Assembly (NCBI GenBank): GCA_050288105.1
Contig: JBNKDE010000005.1
Coordinates: 124,001 to 188,000, forward strand
Length of the DNA: 64,000 nt
Origin: JACNJF01 sp050288105
Lineage (GTDB): Bacteria; Pseudomonadota; Gammaproteobacteria; GCA-001735895
Direction: 5' to 3'
The stretch's first letter is position 1. Every line of letters begins with the position of its first letter. The position numbers and the translations under genes are program-made. The notes beneath the pieces are model-generated. The model saw only the letters and a list, made by a program, of their open reading frames with translations. It was not told where the DNA came from and searched no databases. Below are positions 49,332 to 58,923 of the stretch, piece by piece.

Positions 49332-52300
49332 TCAGGGTGCAATAAACAGGTCAACATTATCGATATCGATAAACGTATTTCCGGTACTAAAGTCCCCGGT
49401 GGTGTCGGCAGTAATGTAAATGCCGTTGGTCAGGCTTCCGCGCAGGGTACTGTTGGTGACACTGCCGTTGCTGGCCAGGCTGCTGGTTCCATTGAATCGA
49501 ACCAGGCCTTCTGCGAAGCTACTGCTCGGTCCCGCGTACTCAATGATGGCATAATCGATCACATTCGGATTCTGGGTAAACGTGAAATCAATGCCATCCC
49601 AGTAGCCCTTGGTTTTCTGAACACCTGTGAATGTTATTGGTGCCAGAGCTGTGCCCTGCGCGATCAGTGTGCCGCTAGACCTGACTTCAATACCCCCATT
49701 CGCGCCAAACTGAATCTCGGTGCCTGCTTCTATGGTCAGTGCCGCATCAATCCAGCTATATGTCGCGCTTGAAGTTTCCAGAAAGTAGGGTACATCCAGC
49801 TTGAGCATGGTTTGTGAAGTCGAAACGGTTTGGTGCTCGACAAAAATGCGGTCATCGCTGTTGCCGGAATAACTACTGGCCGCATCCAGCAGACCAATGT
49901 CATTTAATGCGATGCGGCCCGGACGTGCATTTGCAGTGCTGGTAACGTTTTGCATACTAAGGTCGGTATCGCGATAGAAGTAAAACCCATTTTCTGAGCT
50001 ATGGCGCAGCGTTGAATTGCTGATCGTCAGCTTTCCTGGGCTGCCGAAGACACCGACATTGGCTAAAGAATTGCCACCACTACCACCGTATTCAACGATG
50101 GTATGGTCAATGATATTGTCGTTGGGGTTGAAGGAAAACTGGATGCCTCCCCAGAACCCATCCGACTGGGTTAAGCCGGTAAAGGTTATCGGTTGTGCTG
50201 CTGTACCTATAGCCTTCAGGGTTCCCGCATTATTGACGTAAAACATGGTGCCGGATGAAAACACCAGTGTCGCACCGGGCGCAATGGTTAACACGGCGCC
50301 GACCGTGTGGGAAACTCCCGTCAGGTGATAGTCAACGTCGAATGTGCGCCAGGTCTGGTTGGTATCGATGGTCCCGGTGGTGAACAACTCGATGAAATCC
50401 TGATTACCACCAGCGACGGTATCATTGCCGGCAAAGGAATTATCCTGCCCCAGGGAGCCGGCCTGGCGTGCAGGCATATACAGCGGTGCCTGTTCATTCA
50501 GGGTGATGGTATTGCCGGAAAATGCGCTTAAGGTCCCCCGAACCAGGCTGACGCCGTAGCCTGCGCTATGCCGGATGGTGCTGTTCAGCACGCTCACCTT
50601 GCCATCGAAAGAGATACCCAGATTGGCTTCGTTATAAGAACTGCTGTTTCCTCCATATTCAATAATGACATGATCCAGCTGGCTGGTCGCAATCGAGTTG
50701 ATTTCCAGTCCATCCCAGAAGCCACTGGCTGCTATTGCCGATGTAAAGGTGATCGGTGCCTGTGCGGTTCCAACGGCGAGTAATACACCGTCAGTGTCTA
50801 TGTCAAAACCGACGCCTGCCGAAAACACCAGCTTCACCCCTGGATTGATAGTAAGGGTGGCGTTGTTGCTGACGCTCAAATCACTGGTTACGTTGTAGCA
50901 GGGTTCGCTCAGGGTAGTGTTTACGGTAATGGCAGTCGGTGTCAAATCGATACAGCTGACCTGCGGTGCATCCGTAATGGTCAACAGGGCGCTCATGTTG
51001 TTGCCGAGTGCCGTGCTTGATGAGGGGTTCGATAACGTCAACTGAACGGTTTCATCGGCTTCGACTGCGCTGTTTTCCGTCAACAGAACAGTAAAGGTTT
51101 TGGGCGATGCATCAGATGCTGCCCAGTTCAGTGTTCCGCTGGTTTCCGTGTAGTCGACACCTGCCGTTGCACTGATCGCGCTGGTTGCATAGTCAACGCT
51201 AATGGCTTCGGACAGGTCACCGGATCGTTCAACGCTGATCGTGATTGAGGCGGTATTCTCCGCTACGCTGTAGGTTGCGGCAGAAAACTCGACGCTTGAC
51301 GGGGTTGCCGAAGTACCGCTGACGCTGACACAGCTTTCAGCCGTGGGGGTAGAGCTGTTTGCTGCTGCGTCGAAGGTTACAATGCGATAACAGTAGCTCG
51401 CTCCCGCCGATACATCGAAGTCGCGCAATGTGGTTGCAGTAACCACCGCCAGGGGTTCGCCGCTGGTATCAACATTACCGCTGGCACCGCGATAAATACG
51501 AAATCCGGACACATCGCTGATATCACTGATTGTCCAGCTGAGGGTGATTGAGATGCCATCTTCACTACCCTGGACCGAGGTGGCCATCGGGGGAGCGGTG
51601 GTGTCGGGCGTACTCAGGGTAATATGTGCGGCTACGGCTGTTGCCGCTGAAAGCTGGCCGTGGCTATCGATTGCTTGCACTGTGTAGCCGTAGTCGACGC
51701 CACTGCTTAAACCACTGTCGCGGTAAACGGGGAAAGCGGTGGTCGCAATCAAAACACCATCGCGAAAAACCTGATACCCCGTTACCCCTTTGTCGTCAGT
51801 GGAGGGATCCCAGACGACAACGACTTCATCAGTGGCGGCAGCCAGTGCGCGCAGGTTGGTCGGGGTTGTTGGGGCGGTATCCGTGCTGGAGGTAAAATCG
51901 ATATCAACATCAACATTGTCGATGATATTGGTCTGGACCGCATCCACAGAATCCGGCTGCAGTATGGTTATGGTGATCTGGTTGTTGATGATAACGATAC
52001 TGTTGTCCAGCAGCTTGTCGAAGCTATCTCCGACCTGGAACGGTGTAGCAATCAGGTCAAGATTGGTTGGTGCATTGTTAGCCGCCAATGCCTGGTTCAG
52101 TATCGCGAGCAATTCATCACTGATTGCCTGGATCTCTGCCAGTGTGGGCAATTGTGCGATTGGACCGGTCTGGAATGCGGCCTCTATATCCAGGTTGCGT
52201 CGTGCAAACCAGTTACGGATGATTAAATCGGTAAACGGGTGGATATTGACCGCGATGCGTTGCGAGCCAGTGGCGACCGATTCCGCGTTCTCGCTATGCG

Positions 52301-52655
52301 CAACGCTGTAAAGGTAGTCACCCCCATTGTTCGCTACTCGAAGCAGGTATGGCCCCAGAGCGGTGTCCGCAGTATTTTCTTTTAATTCGCCACTGCTAAA
52401 ATCCCCGTTCGCATCGCTGGTGGTGCTGATGGACACCCCGGAGCGTGATTTAATTGTGATGGTGGCATTGGCGATAGCCGCACCCACGGCGCTAGTACCA
52501 TGGAATCCGGTTCCGGTGATCATTCCTGCATCATCACCGCCACCACCGCCACAGGCGCTTAATAAAGTGATCATTCCATAAATCAATAACCCCCTGAACA
52601 GGCCACTGGCTCGATCCCTGAATCCGTGCTGATTCCGGTTATCCGTCATTTTCAT
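49332..52655 (-). CDS. Large lipoprotein with fibronectin III, Calx-beta and beta-helix repeats
   Basis: The 1107-residue product is a lipoprotein: signal peptide and lipobox LLSAC with the lipidated Cys near residue 35, followed by a Gly/Asp linker. An N-terminal carboxypeptidase-like/Ig segment leads to two fibronectin III-like domains (TAPTTPTNLRALAAATDEVVVVW, and the next at about 360-460), then a Calx-beta domain (VEFSAATYSVAENTASITISVERSG, calcium binding). The second half is three right-handed beta-helix type modules with repeated VIEYGG and STLRHS units. It is likely a surface adhesin or glycan-binding protein. I chose the ATG at 52655 with GAGGAAGAC ahead. It overlaps the upstream DUF6502 gene by 17 bases. 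Confidence 0.87.
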   Translation of the reverse strand: MKMTDNRNQHGFRDRASGLFRGLLIYGMITLLSACGGGGGDDAGMITGTGFHGTSAVGAAIANATITIKSRSGVSISTTSDANGDFSSGELKENTADTALGPYLLRVANNGGDYLYSVAHSENAESVATGSQRIAVNIHPFTDLIIRNWFARRNLDIEAAFQTGPIAQLPTLAEIQAISDELLAILNQALAANNAPTNLDLIATPFQVGDSFDKLLDNSIVIINNQITITILQPDSVDAVQTNIIDNVDVDIDFTSSTDTAPTTPTNLRALAAATDEVVVVWDPSTDDKGVTGYQVFRDGVLIATTAFPVYRDSGLSSGVDYGYTVQAIDSHGQLSAATAVAAHITLSTPDTTAPPMATSVQGSEDGISITLSWTISDISDVSGFRIYRGASGNVDTSGEPLAVVTATTLRDFDVSAGASYCYRIVTFDAAANSSTPTAESCVSVSGTSATPSSVEFSAATYSVAENTASITISVERSGDLSEAISVDYATSAISATAGVDYTETSGTLNWAASDASPKTFTVLLTENSAVEADETVQLTLSNPSSSTALGNNMSALLTITDAPQVSCIDLTPTAITVNTTLSEPCYNVTSDLSVSNNATLTINPGVKLVFSAGVGFDIDTDGVLLAVGTAQAPITFTSAIAASGFWDGLEINSIATSQLDHVIIEYGGNSSSYNEANLGISFDGKVSVLNSTIRHSAGYGVSLVRGTLSAFSGNTITLNEQAPLYMPARQAGSLGQDNSFAGNDTVAGGNQDFIELFTTGTIDTNQTWRTFDVDYHLTGVSHTVGAVLTIAPGATLVFSSGTMFYVNNAGTLKAIGTAAQPITFTGLTQSDGFWGGIQFSFNPNDNIIDHTIVEYGGSGGNSLANVGVFGSPGKLTISNSTLRHSSENGFYFYRDTDLSMQNVTSTANARPGRIALNDIGLLDAASSYSGNSDDRIFVEHQTVSTSQTMLKLDVPYFLETSSATYSWIDAALTIEAGTEIQFGANGGIEVRSSGTLIAQGTALAPITFTGVQKTKGYWDGIDFTFTQNPNVIDYAIIEYAGPSSSFAEGLVRFNGTSSLASNGSVTNSTLRGSLTNGIYITADTTGDFSTGNTFIDIDNVDLFIAP

Positions 52656-53478
52656 TGCTGTCTTCCTCGTAGTAGTAAATTCCAAGGCCAATCCGGCCTG
52701 TAGTTTCGGTTTGTAAACTGGTTAATGCGCGCTTTTTCCGGACCAGCCAGCGGTCCAGATCAAGTAATAGTTGCAGGGACTTTTCGCCACTGTAGCTGGC
52801 AAATTCATCTGCGAGTTCCTGAGGCACCTTCAGGTGGGTCAGCTGGCGTTGAAAGCGGGCAGCCTGCTCGCGCGAACGGGTGATATTGAAAGCGCCGGTT
52901 TGTAGCAGGTTGCCAGCGCTGTCGCTTAATACATTGAAGCTCTCGATATCGTCTGATTCCGGTATAAACCCATAGCGTTCCAGCTGCACCCACTGTTTGT
53001 CGATGACACTGACGATTTCCAGCCGTCTCAATTCATCCAGAATCGCGCCTGCGGTGATATTGCCGCTGTAACGCTCCACCAGGGTGGCGAAACTGACTGC
53101 GTCAGCGTCATCCTGAGTTCTTAACGGCAGGATCTTTGGGGATCCCTGAGCATCCTGATAATCGCTGTCATTGAGCCAGCCGGTAATCACCCTTGCTGCC
53201 CGATTGACTGTCTGCCTGGGCGCCTTGTCCTGATCAATCTCTTCAGTGGACAGGCGCACGACTTCCTTGCGGCTGAGTCCGGTTAATACAGCGACACGTG
53301 AGTAAGTGGTCTTGCGATTTGGTATTGAGAAATAGCGGTAAGCAGCCTTCACATAGGCCTCACGTGCAATTTCAGAGAGTTCGCTATGAGAAATTTCGTT
53401 ACGAATCAATAACCTGGCTATAGGTATTAATATCCGTAAAAGGTATTTCCGTATGCGGGATTTTCGTTCTGCTTCCAT
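52639..53478 (-). CDS. DUF6502-family protein
   Basis: The 279-residue cytoplasmic protein has a helical N-terminus with a winged-helix-like segment (ISHSELSEIAREAYVKAAYRYF, YSRVAVLTGLSRKEVVRLS) and a mixed C-terminal part. It fits the DUF6502 family as I recall it; these are common in marine gammaproteobacteria and often precede large surface proteins. Its function is unproven; the helix-turn-helix-like start suggests regulation. It overlaps the start of the large lipoprotein gene by 17 bases, so the pair is a coupled operon. Confidence 0.75.
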   Translation of the reverse strand: MEAERKSRIRKYLLRILIPIARLLIRNEISHSELSEIAREAYVKAAYRYFSIPNRKTTYSRVAVLTGLSRKEVVRLSTEEIDQDKAPRQTVNRAARVITGWLNDSDYQDAQGSPKILPLRTQDDADAVSFATLVERYSGNITAGAILDELRRLEIVSVIDKQWVQLERYGFIPESDDIESFNVLSDSAGNLLQTGAFNITRSREQAARFQRQLTHLKVPQELADEFASYSGEKSLQLLLDLDRWLVRKKRALTSLQTETTGRIGLGIYYYEEDSNENDG

Positions 53479-53726
53479 AAAACGGGATTATAATCACATT
53501 TTTAGGTGGCAGCAAAGCGTTTTCTGCATTGACTAGTTGTATTTGGTGTGCCGGATGAGGGCATGCTGAGACATAAATTATCGTGCAAGGCGTACAGTAT
53601 TAGCCCAGCACTGCCGCATGCTTAAGCAGGTGAATTTTCTAAGCTGGAGACCCTGTCGAAGGTTTGCTGCGAGGGTGTTTCGCTGTAATATTTGCGCCTT
53701 ATTTTTTTATCTACTGGGAAAATGTT

Positions 53727-55097
53727 ATGTCAGAGGTTGCAACCCGCTTTCAAACAAACGGCTCATTGCTGATCAAGATTGTTCTTGGATTGATTGTTGC
53801 TGGTGCGTTGGTGCTGTTGTTCGCCAAGTCTTTTTTCTATGCGGAACCAGGTTATGTGTATCATGTGCGCACCCTGTTAGGTAACGAAGAAGTGGTTACC
53901 GATGTGGGTTACAAATTCTATCCTTTTGGTCGTTATAACGCCTGGAAACGGGCGATGACGGTACAGGCAGCGAATGATCCGAGTAATAAAATGATCAGTG
54001 CGGAGAATGACTCCGACAATACCTCGGCCAACCTGCCACCAATGAGTATTATGTTTCTGGACCAGGTGGATGCGCATGCTGAAGCGACGGTACGTTTTGC
54101 GATTCCTAGCGATCAGGAGTCTTTCCTCAAGCTGGCGCATGAGTACCGCTCCCCGGAAAACCTGTTACGTACGTCGTTGATGCCTGCGTTTAAGGAAACC
54201 CTGCAGGCGAATGCCTCGCTGATGAGTGCAGAAGAATACTATGCTGGCGGACGTACCCAGTTTAATTCTGAATTCGAAACCCAGATGAGTAATGGCATAT
54301 TTCTGGTCAAGCGTGAAGAGATAGAAGTTTCTTCGTCCAAGTCCATCAAGGGCAGCGCGAATGCATCGCTTGGTGTTAATCAGGAGAAGTACGGCAATGA
54401 ATCCAAAATGACTTTTGTTGTACGCAAGGTGCTGGACGAAAACGGCCAGCCGAAGCGTAAAAAACAACGTTTTACTGATTTTGGCATTACTGTGGTTTCG
54501 GCATTGGTCACCGATATGAGCCCGAACCAGAAGTTCGTGCAACGCATGCAGCTCAAGCAGCAGGCATCGGCGGACCGAGCTATCGCGCGTGAACAGCGTA
54601 CCCAGGAAGAAGAACAACGCCTGCTGGCTATTGCGCGAGGTGAGCGAGAAGTTGCTGAGCGCCAGGCCAAGGCCAAGGTGGAACAGATCCAGAAAACCAC
54701 TGAAGCAGAAACCGAAAAACAGCTCGCGCTAACCGCGGCGCAGAAGCTCAAGGAGCAGGCCGCAATCGCCAAGGATACTGCGCAAATCAACCTGGAAAAG
54801 GCGCGTATCGAAGCGGAAACCAAGCGTACCCTGGCAGAGGCTGAGGCTTACCAGAAAAAAGTAATCCTTGAAGCGGATAATGCGCTGGCGCAGAAACTGG
54901 ACGCTGAGATCGAGATACAGAAACTCTGGGCGGAAGCTTTTGCACGTCGCCAGGTCCCAAGTACGGTTTTTGGCAGTGGCCAGGGCGGTGCCCCTGTGGG
55001 TAGCGATGCCGAGGTTCGCGCCTTTATGCAGATGCTGACTCTTGATGCGGCCAAGCGCCTGAGTTATGACCGTGAGGTTCAGCCAGTAAAGAAATAG
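53727..55097 (+). CDS. SPFH/band-7 domain membrane protein
   Basis: The 456-residue protein has an N-terminal membrane helix (about 14-34), a band-7/SPFH region (about 40-260), a long charged coiled coil (about 290-395: EEEQRLLAIARGEREVAERQ and onwards) and a short tail. That is the flotillin/stomatin-like layout; such proteins form oligomeric scaffolds at the inner membrane and often recruit proteases. The ATG at 53727 with GGGAA ahead is preferred over an upstream in-frame ATG at 53664. It stands alone. Confidence 0.88.
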   Translation: MSEVATRFQTNGSLLIKIVLGLIVAGALVLLFAKSFFYAEPGYVYHVRTLLGNEEVVTDVGYKFYPFGRYNAWKRAMTVQAANDPSNKMISAENDSDNTSANLPPMSIMFLDQVDAHAEATVRFAIPSDQESFLKLAHEYRSPENLLRTSLMPAFKETLQANASLMSAEEYYAGGRTQFNSEFETQMSNGIFLVKREEIEVSSSKSIKGSANASLGVNQEKYGNESKMTFVVRKVLDENGQPKRKKQRFTDFGITVVSALVTDMSPNQKFVQRMQLKQQASADRAIAREQRTQEEEQRLLAIARGEREVAERQAKAKVEQIQKTTEAETEKQLALTAAQKLKEQAAIAKDTAQINLEKARIEAETKRTLAEAEAYQKKVILEADNALAQKLDAEIEIQKLWAEAFARRQVPSTVFGSGQGGAPVGSDAEVRAFMQMLTLDAAKRLSYDREVQPVKK

Positions 55098-55102
55098 AGC
55101 TG

Positions 55103-55255
55103 TTCACCACAGAGGACACAGAGAGCACAGAGCTTGAAAATGTTATCTTTAAACTTAGCGGCAGTATCAAACTTTAAAACCGCTAATTTGTTTTAAAGGC
55201 GGTGATAATCTGGTTTATTGCTTTCCTCGGTGTTCTCGGTGTGCTCTGTGGTAAA
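55103..55255. repeat. Dispersed inverted repeat (CACCACAGAG type)
   Basis: A left arm beginning TTCACCACAGAGGACACAGAG (55103-55132) faces an imperfect inverse copy at 55226-55255. This kind of CAGAGGACACAGAG repeat is scattered through many bacterial genomes. It lies between the SPFH gene and the dioxygenase operon. Confidence 0.7.
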
Positions 55256-55273
55256 TGCTTTTTGGATAAGGCA

Positions 55274-55303
55274 AAACCGGGGTTATTGCAACCCCGGTTT
55301 CTT
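55274..55303. terminator. Terminator between convergent SPFH and ligB genes
   Basis: AAACCGGGGTT pairs with AACCCCGGTTT around ATTGC. The stem flanks of A and T allow it to work on both strands. It ends six bases before the ligB stop. Confidence 0.8.
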
Positions 55304-55308
55304 TAATG

Positions 55309-56148
55309 CTAATCGTTTGATAACACCATCATACCTGCACCGGTGTTAGAGATGGGGATGTGGTAATTACTGTGGACCTTGCTCACATTACCGGTCAGAG
55401 CGCCACGCATGATTAGCCATAGAATAAATTCTGCACCCTGTGCACCCGCTTCTTCGATCAGCTTGTGCATCGACATGTCGTTGAAGTAATCCGGATCCGA
55501 AACAATCTTGTCCATGCACATCAGGTCAAATTCCTTGTTGATGAATCCAGCGCGCTCACCATCCAGCTGGTGTGATAAGCCGCCTGTGCCAATGATCACG
55601 ACCCTGACATCTTCAGGGTAGGATTCAATGGCCTTGCCCAGTGCGCGACCGAGTTTCAGGCAGCGTGCGGGTGAAGGCAACGGATGCTGTACGGTGTTGA
55701 CACACAGCGGTACGGTTTTGATGCCGGCACTCTGGTAGTTCGGCCAGAACAGTTGCATGGGCACGGTAAAGCCATGGTCGACATCCATTTCCTGACAGCT
55801 GCACATATCGAATTCATCGTGTACCAGTGAGTTGATCAAATGCCAGGAAAATTTTGGATCGCCAGTAAACGGCGCAATTTTGGGAATACCCCAGCCTTCA
55901 TCCTGGTTGTTGTATTGGGCAGCTGCACCCATAGAGAATGTCGGCATCTTGTCGAGGAAGAAATTCAGCCCGTGATCGTTATATACCACGATCGCGATAT
56001 CGGGCTTAACTTCGTCCAGCCATTCGCGTGCGGCTGGATAGGCGTCGAAAAATGGTTTCCAGTATGGGTCTTCGAACAGTTCATTGGCAATAGCGTTGCC
56101 GACTGCGGGAATATGGGATGTAGTTAATCCACCAACAATTTTCGCCAT
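55309..56148 (-). CDS. Class III extradiol ring-cleavage dioxygenase, beta subunit (LigB-like)
   Basis: The 279-residue catalytic subunit resembles protocatechuate 4,5-dioxygenase LigB. H12 (TTSHIPAVGNA) and H59 (YNDHGLNFF) are the expected iron-binding histidines; the third ligand should be the Glu near the end in EEAGAQGAEF. The GTGGLSHQLDGERAG segment also fits the family. It opens a dihydroxybenzoate ring next to the hydroxyl group. With LigA directly upstream, the two form a heterodimer. No other ring-cleavage pathway gene is nearby, so the exact substrate (protocatechuate or a related catecholic acid) is uncertain. Confidence 0.9.
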   Translation of the reverse strand: MAKIVGGLTTSHIPAVGNAIANELFEDPYWKPFFDAYPAAREWLDEVKPDIAIVVYNDHGLNFFLDKMPTFSMGAAAQYNNQDEGWGIPKIAPFTGDPKFSWHLINSLVHDEFDMCSCQEMDVDHGFTVPMQLFWPNYQSAGIKTVPLCVNTVQHPLPSPARCLKLGRALGKAIESYPEDVRVVIIGTGGLSHQLDGERAGFINKEFDLMCMDKIVSDPDYFNDMSMHKLIEEAGAQGAEFILWLIMRGALTGNVSKVHSNYHIPISNTGAGMMVLSND

Positions 56149-56150
56149 GA

Positions 56151-56501
56151 TTATGCTCCTGCGTCTAACAGTTTCTGTTTAAATTCTTCAACCGTCATAC
56201 CGGTTTGCTGTGCGCCTACGTCCTGTACATTGAGTCCAAAGATTCCGGCAAATTTCGCCAGGTAGTAGATGTTGCCGCCAGCCGCAATCATATCCAGCAC
56301 CACCTTGTTACGAATGGCGTCTTTTTGCTGGTCATTAAGTCCGAATTTTTCCATATAGGCTTCTTCGTCAGCCAGGAATTCCTCGCGTGCAGCTGCATTG
56401 TTGAATGAGTAGCACATCTTGTTCAATGCATAGCCTTTCATCGCCATTTCGCCATCGAACATGGTGGTACCCGGGATGGGGTTTTCATGCTTTAATGTCA
56501 T
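56151..56501 (-). CDS. Extradiol dioxygenase alpha subunit (LigA-like)
   Basis: The 116-residue protein is the small helical subunit that lines the LigB active site: ALNKMCYSFNNAAAREEFLADEEAYMEKFGLNDQQ and VVLDMIAAGGNIYYLAKFAGIFGLNVQ. It ends 2 bases before the beta-subunit start, typical of the two-gene operon. The start is preceded by GGGAGA. The divergent AraC-type gene across 232 bases is the likely regulator. Confidence 0.92.
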   Translation of the reverse strand: MTLKHENPIPGTTMFDGEMAMKGYALNKMCYSFNNAAAREEFLADEEAYMEKFGLNDQQKDAIRNKVVLDMIAAGGNIYYLAKFAGIFGLNVQDVGAQQTGMTVEEFKQKLLDAGA

Positions 56502-56733
56502 ATTTCATTTCTCCCAAAATTGTTGTTCTGGTGGTTGAGTTTCAGCCCCGATAACAGGCAGGCCGCGAAATTACTGGCATAAACCAGAATTTATGTCGCT
56601 ACTGTATGAACAATCAGGGCAATGGTGAATGAGGAAATTATGATAAAAATGGTAAAATTCGAACATGGGCTGGCTCCTGTGTCCGATTTATACAATGTCA
56701 GGGCAATACTTTAAATGATTAGTACAAGGTGAT
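56502..56733. promoter_or_regulatory. Divergent promoter region between ligAB and the AraC-type regulator
   Basis: This 232 bp region should carry both promoters and the regulator's binding sites. It is AT-rich, with no palindrome strong enough to name. Confidence 0.4.
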
Positions 56734-57630
56734 ATGAAGCGTGCGATTCCCAACTACCGGTTATATCAGGATCATGATCCGGACAGCGACCTGAGCTGTG
56801 AACCGGTGCATGTAGATGATGTGACCGTATCCATGCGTCAGCATAACTGGCGGGTTGACCCACATCGGCATGATGATTTGTTTCAGCTGGTTTTTTACCG
56901 CAAGGGTAGCGGTATGCTGGAGCTGGAAGAGACGGAGATCCGCTTTGTCTGTCCGGTGTTTTTACATATACCTCCTACCTCGGTACATTCGTTTGATATC
57001 TCGCGAGATCTGGAAGGGGAGGTGATATCGCTATCGGCTGACTATATGAAAAGCCTGATGGCCCCGTCGCCAGGAGCAATAGACCTGCTAAGTCAGCCCA
57101 TGCTGATCAATGGCCCTGAGCATGCGGGATTTCTGGATGAGTTAAATAGCGTGTTCCTGCGCATTAAAACCGAATATAACGAGCGCCAGCTGGCCCGCAA
57201 CCTGACGATTCAAAGCCTGCTCGGTATCGTTATCGGAAAACTGCTGCGTTATCAGGATGATAAGCAACACAGGGAGCAGAACTGGGGTGTGGATAGTCCC
57301 GCATCCTGGTATTACCGCCAGTTTCAGAATCAGATTGGACAGCACCTGTCTGAAAAATTAACAATTGCCGAATATGCTGCACGTTTACGTATATCAGCTA
57401 CCCATTTAAACCGCATCTGTCGTGAAGTCGCCGATAAGTCGGCGCTGGATGTGATACATGATCGTATCATTCAGGAAGCTAAACGCAGTTTTGCCTATAC
57501 CGTTATGCCAATTGCCGAAGTCGCGTATCAACTGGGGTTTAATGATCCCAGTTATTTCAGTCGCTTTTTCAAGGATAAAACGGGGCTGTCCCCTAAAAGC
57601 TACCAGGCCAGGGTGCGCGAGGAAATATAA
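56734..57630 (+). CDS. AraC-family transcriptional regulator
   Basis: The 298-residue protein has an N-terminal cupin-like effector domain (residues about 30-130; HNWRVDPHRHDDLFQLVFYRKGSG) and a C-terminal AraC/XylS DNA-binding domain with two helix-turn-helix motifs (about 200-295; TIAEYAARLRISATHLNRICREV, and IAEVAYQLGFNDPSYFSRFFKDKTGLSPKSYQ). The order resembles PobR-type regulators of aromatic acid metabolism. Its position divergent to ligAB suggests it activates them in response to an aromatic acid. Confidence 0.92.
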   Translation: MKRAIPNYRLYQDHDPDSDLSCEPVHVDDVTVSMRQHNWRVDPHRHDDLFQLVFYRKGSGMLELEETEIRFVCPVFLHIPPTSVHSFDISRDLEGEVISLSADYMKSLMAPSPGAIDLLSQPMLINGPEHAGFLDELNSVFLRIKTEYNERQLARNLTIQSLLGIVIGKLLRYQDDKQHREQNWGVDSPASWYYRQFQNQIGQHLSEKLTIAEYAARLRISATHLNRICREVADKSALDVIHDRIIQEAKRSFAYTVMPIAEVAYQLGFNDPSYFSRFFKDKTGLSPKSYQARVREEI

Positions 57631-57723
57631 TTTCTAAAATAGACGGCTATTTATGGAGGGCAGCAGACACGCTGCGCCCCATTCCTGTAGCCTGTTTTTG
57701 CGATAAGAACTATCGATAAAGGA

Positions 57724-58923
57724 TTACTGGTTTTCCATATTCAGACAGGATGGCGGTAGCTGTTTAGTCTTTATGCCTTCGCCGTTGCTACATACCCAGA
57801 AGATTTTACCCTGGTCATCTATTTTAGGCGTGAAGAACAGTTCCCCCTGCTTGAAGCTGACGGTGAGTTCCATATTGTCAGGGTTAAGGGATATGCCTGA
57901 ACCGTCACTGAGTTCGGCGCTAATGCCTAATGCTTCCAGGGACTCAGGGATTTCATTGTTGCCCTGGTAATAGCCGGCCAGCTGGTCGCGAACAGGCTGG
58001 GAATCCATGATGATGGTATTCAGTTTTGCCTTGATCGTATAATCCTGATAAGCCGGAATAGCTACAGCTGCGAGTATGCCGACAATATAGATCATGATGA
58101 GTAGACCGAAGCCCCCGCCTAAACGTCCCGCAAAAGGAATAAATACCGCCAGTAAATAGGCAAAGATGTTGCGCTTTGGCATGGGGGCGTCAGCGTCCAT
58201 GACACGAGCTGCGCGCTTGGTTAACCAGGGATAGGCGGCAGTGAGCTCGTGAAATGACATCCAGAACCCGGTTGAATGCCTGGCCTGTTTGAGAAATTCA
58301 CTGATATCAACATCTTTCCAGCGATCTGAGCCTGCCGAAAGCGCCGCCAGGGCGCGCGCAGCACCTTCAGCAGAGCTGCTGCAGGCGAGGCCATGACGAT
58401 CACAGGTGCTTTCCCGGGCGCGTGAATAAGCAGCACCTATTAGGGGTAACCACATCATGGGCCAGCGAATCAGGTGACCGATATTGAGATGTTTCATTCG
58501 GATATGGCCAAGCTCATGTCCAATATAGAAACGCACGCCATCGCTATGCTGCTTCATTGCATCAACCACTTCAGACATTAAAACGACATACTGTGTGCCA
58601 AGAAACTTGGTGGCAAATGCATTAAGACTGCCGTTACCGTTTAGTACATAGGCCTGTGGACGTTTCTTTATCTGCAGGCGTTCACAGCAATCGGTGAACT
58701 GGGCATACAGATCCGGTAACTGGGATGCTGATAGCTCAACGCCATTGCCCTTGATATAGGAAATCAGGGTGGATTGAATGAACAGATACACCACAAACCC
58801 TGCAGCCAGGCCGATTAAAGCGCCGCCAAAAGTGCCTACGATGAGTCCGATCCAGGCAATCAGGCCAAGAATAAGAGTGATAATGCCGAGCGTACGCTCG
58901 CGAGGGTAAGTGAGTTCTTTCAT
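57724..58923 (-). CDS. M48 metallopeptidase with a C-terminal pilin-like domain
   Basis: The 399-residue membrane protein is HtpX/Ste24-like in its first part: two N-terminal membrane helices (about 12-30 and 36-56), then HELGH at 136-140 with a downstream E171 (RARESTCDRHG) to complete the zinc site. From about 270 it continues with a helix GILAAVAIPAYQDYTIKAKL, the look of a type IV pilin N-terminus placed in the middle of a protein, followed by a soluble domain that resembles pilin/minor-pilin globular heads. The ATG at 58923 with GGAAG ahead is chosen over one four codons earlier. Confidence 0.85.
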   Translation of the reverse strand: MKELTYPRERTLGIITLILGLIAWIGLIVGTFGGALIGLAAGFVVYLFIQSTLISYIKGNGVELSASQLPDLYAQFTDCCERLQIKKRPQAYVLNGNGSLNAFATKFLGTQYVVLMSEVVDAMKQHSDGVRFYIGHELGHIRMKHLNIGHLIRWPMMWLPLIGAAYSRARESTCDRHGLACSSSAEGAARALAALSAGSDRWKDVDISEFLKQARHSTGFWMSFHELTAAYPWLTKRAARVMDADAPMPKRNIFAYLLAVFIPFAGRLGGGFGLLIMIYIVGILAAVAIPAYQDYTIKAKLNTIIMDSQPVRDQLAGYYQGNNEIPESLEALGISAELSDGSGISLNPDNMELTVSFKQGELFFTPKIDDQGKIFWVCSNGEGIKTKQLPPSCLNMENQ

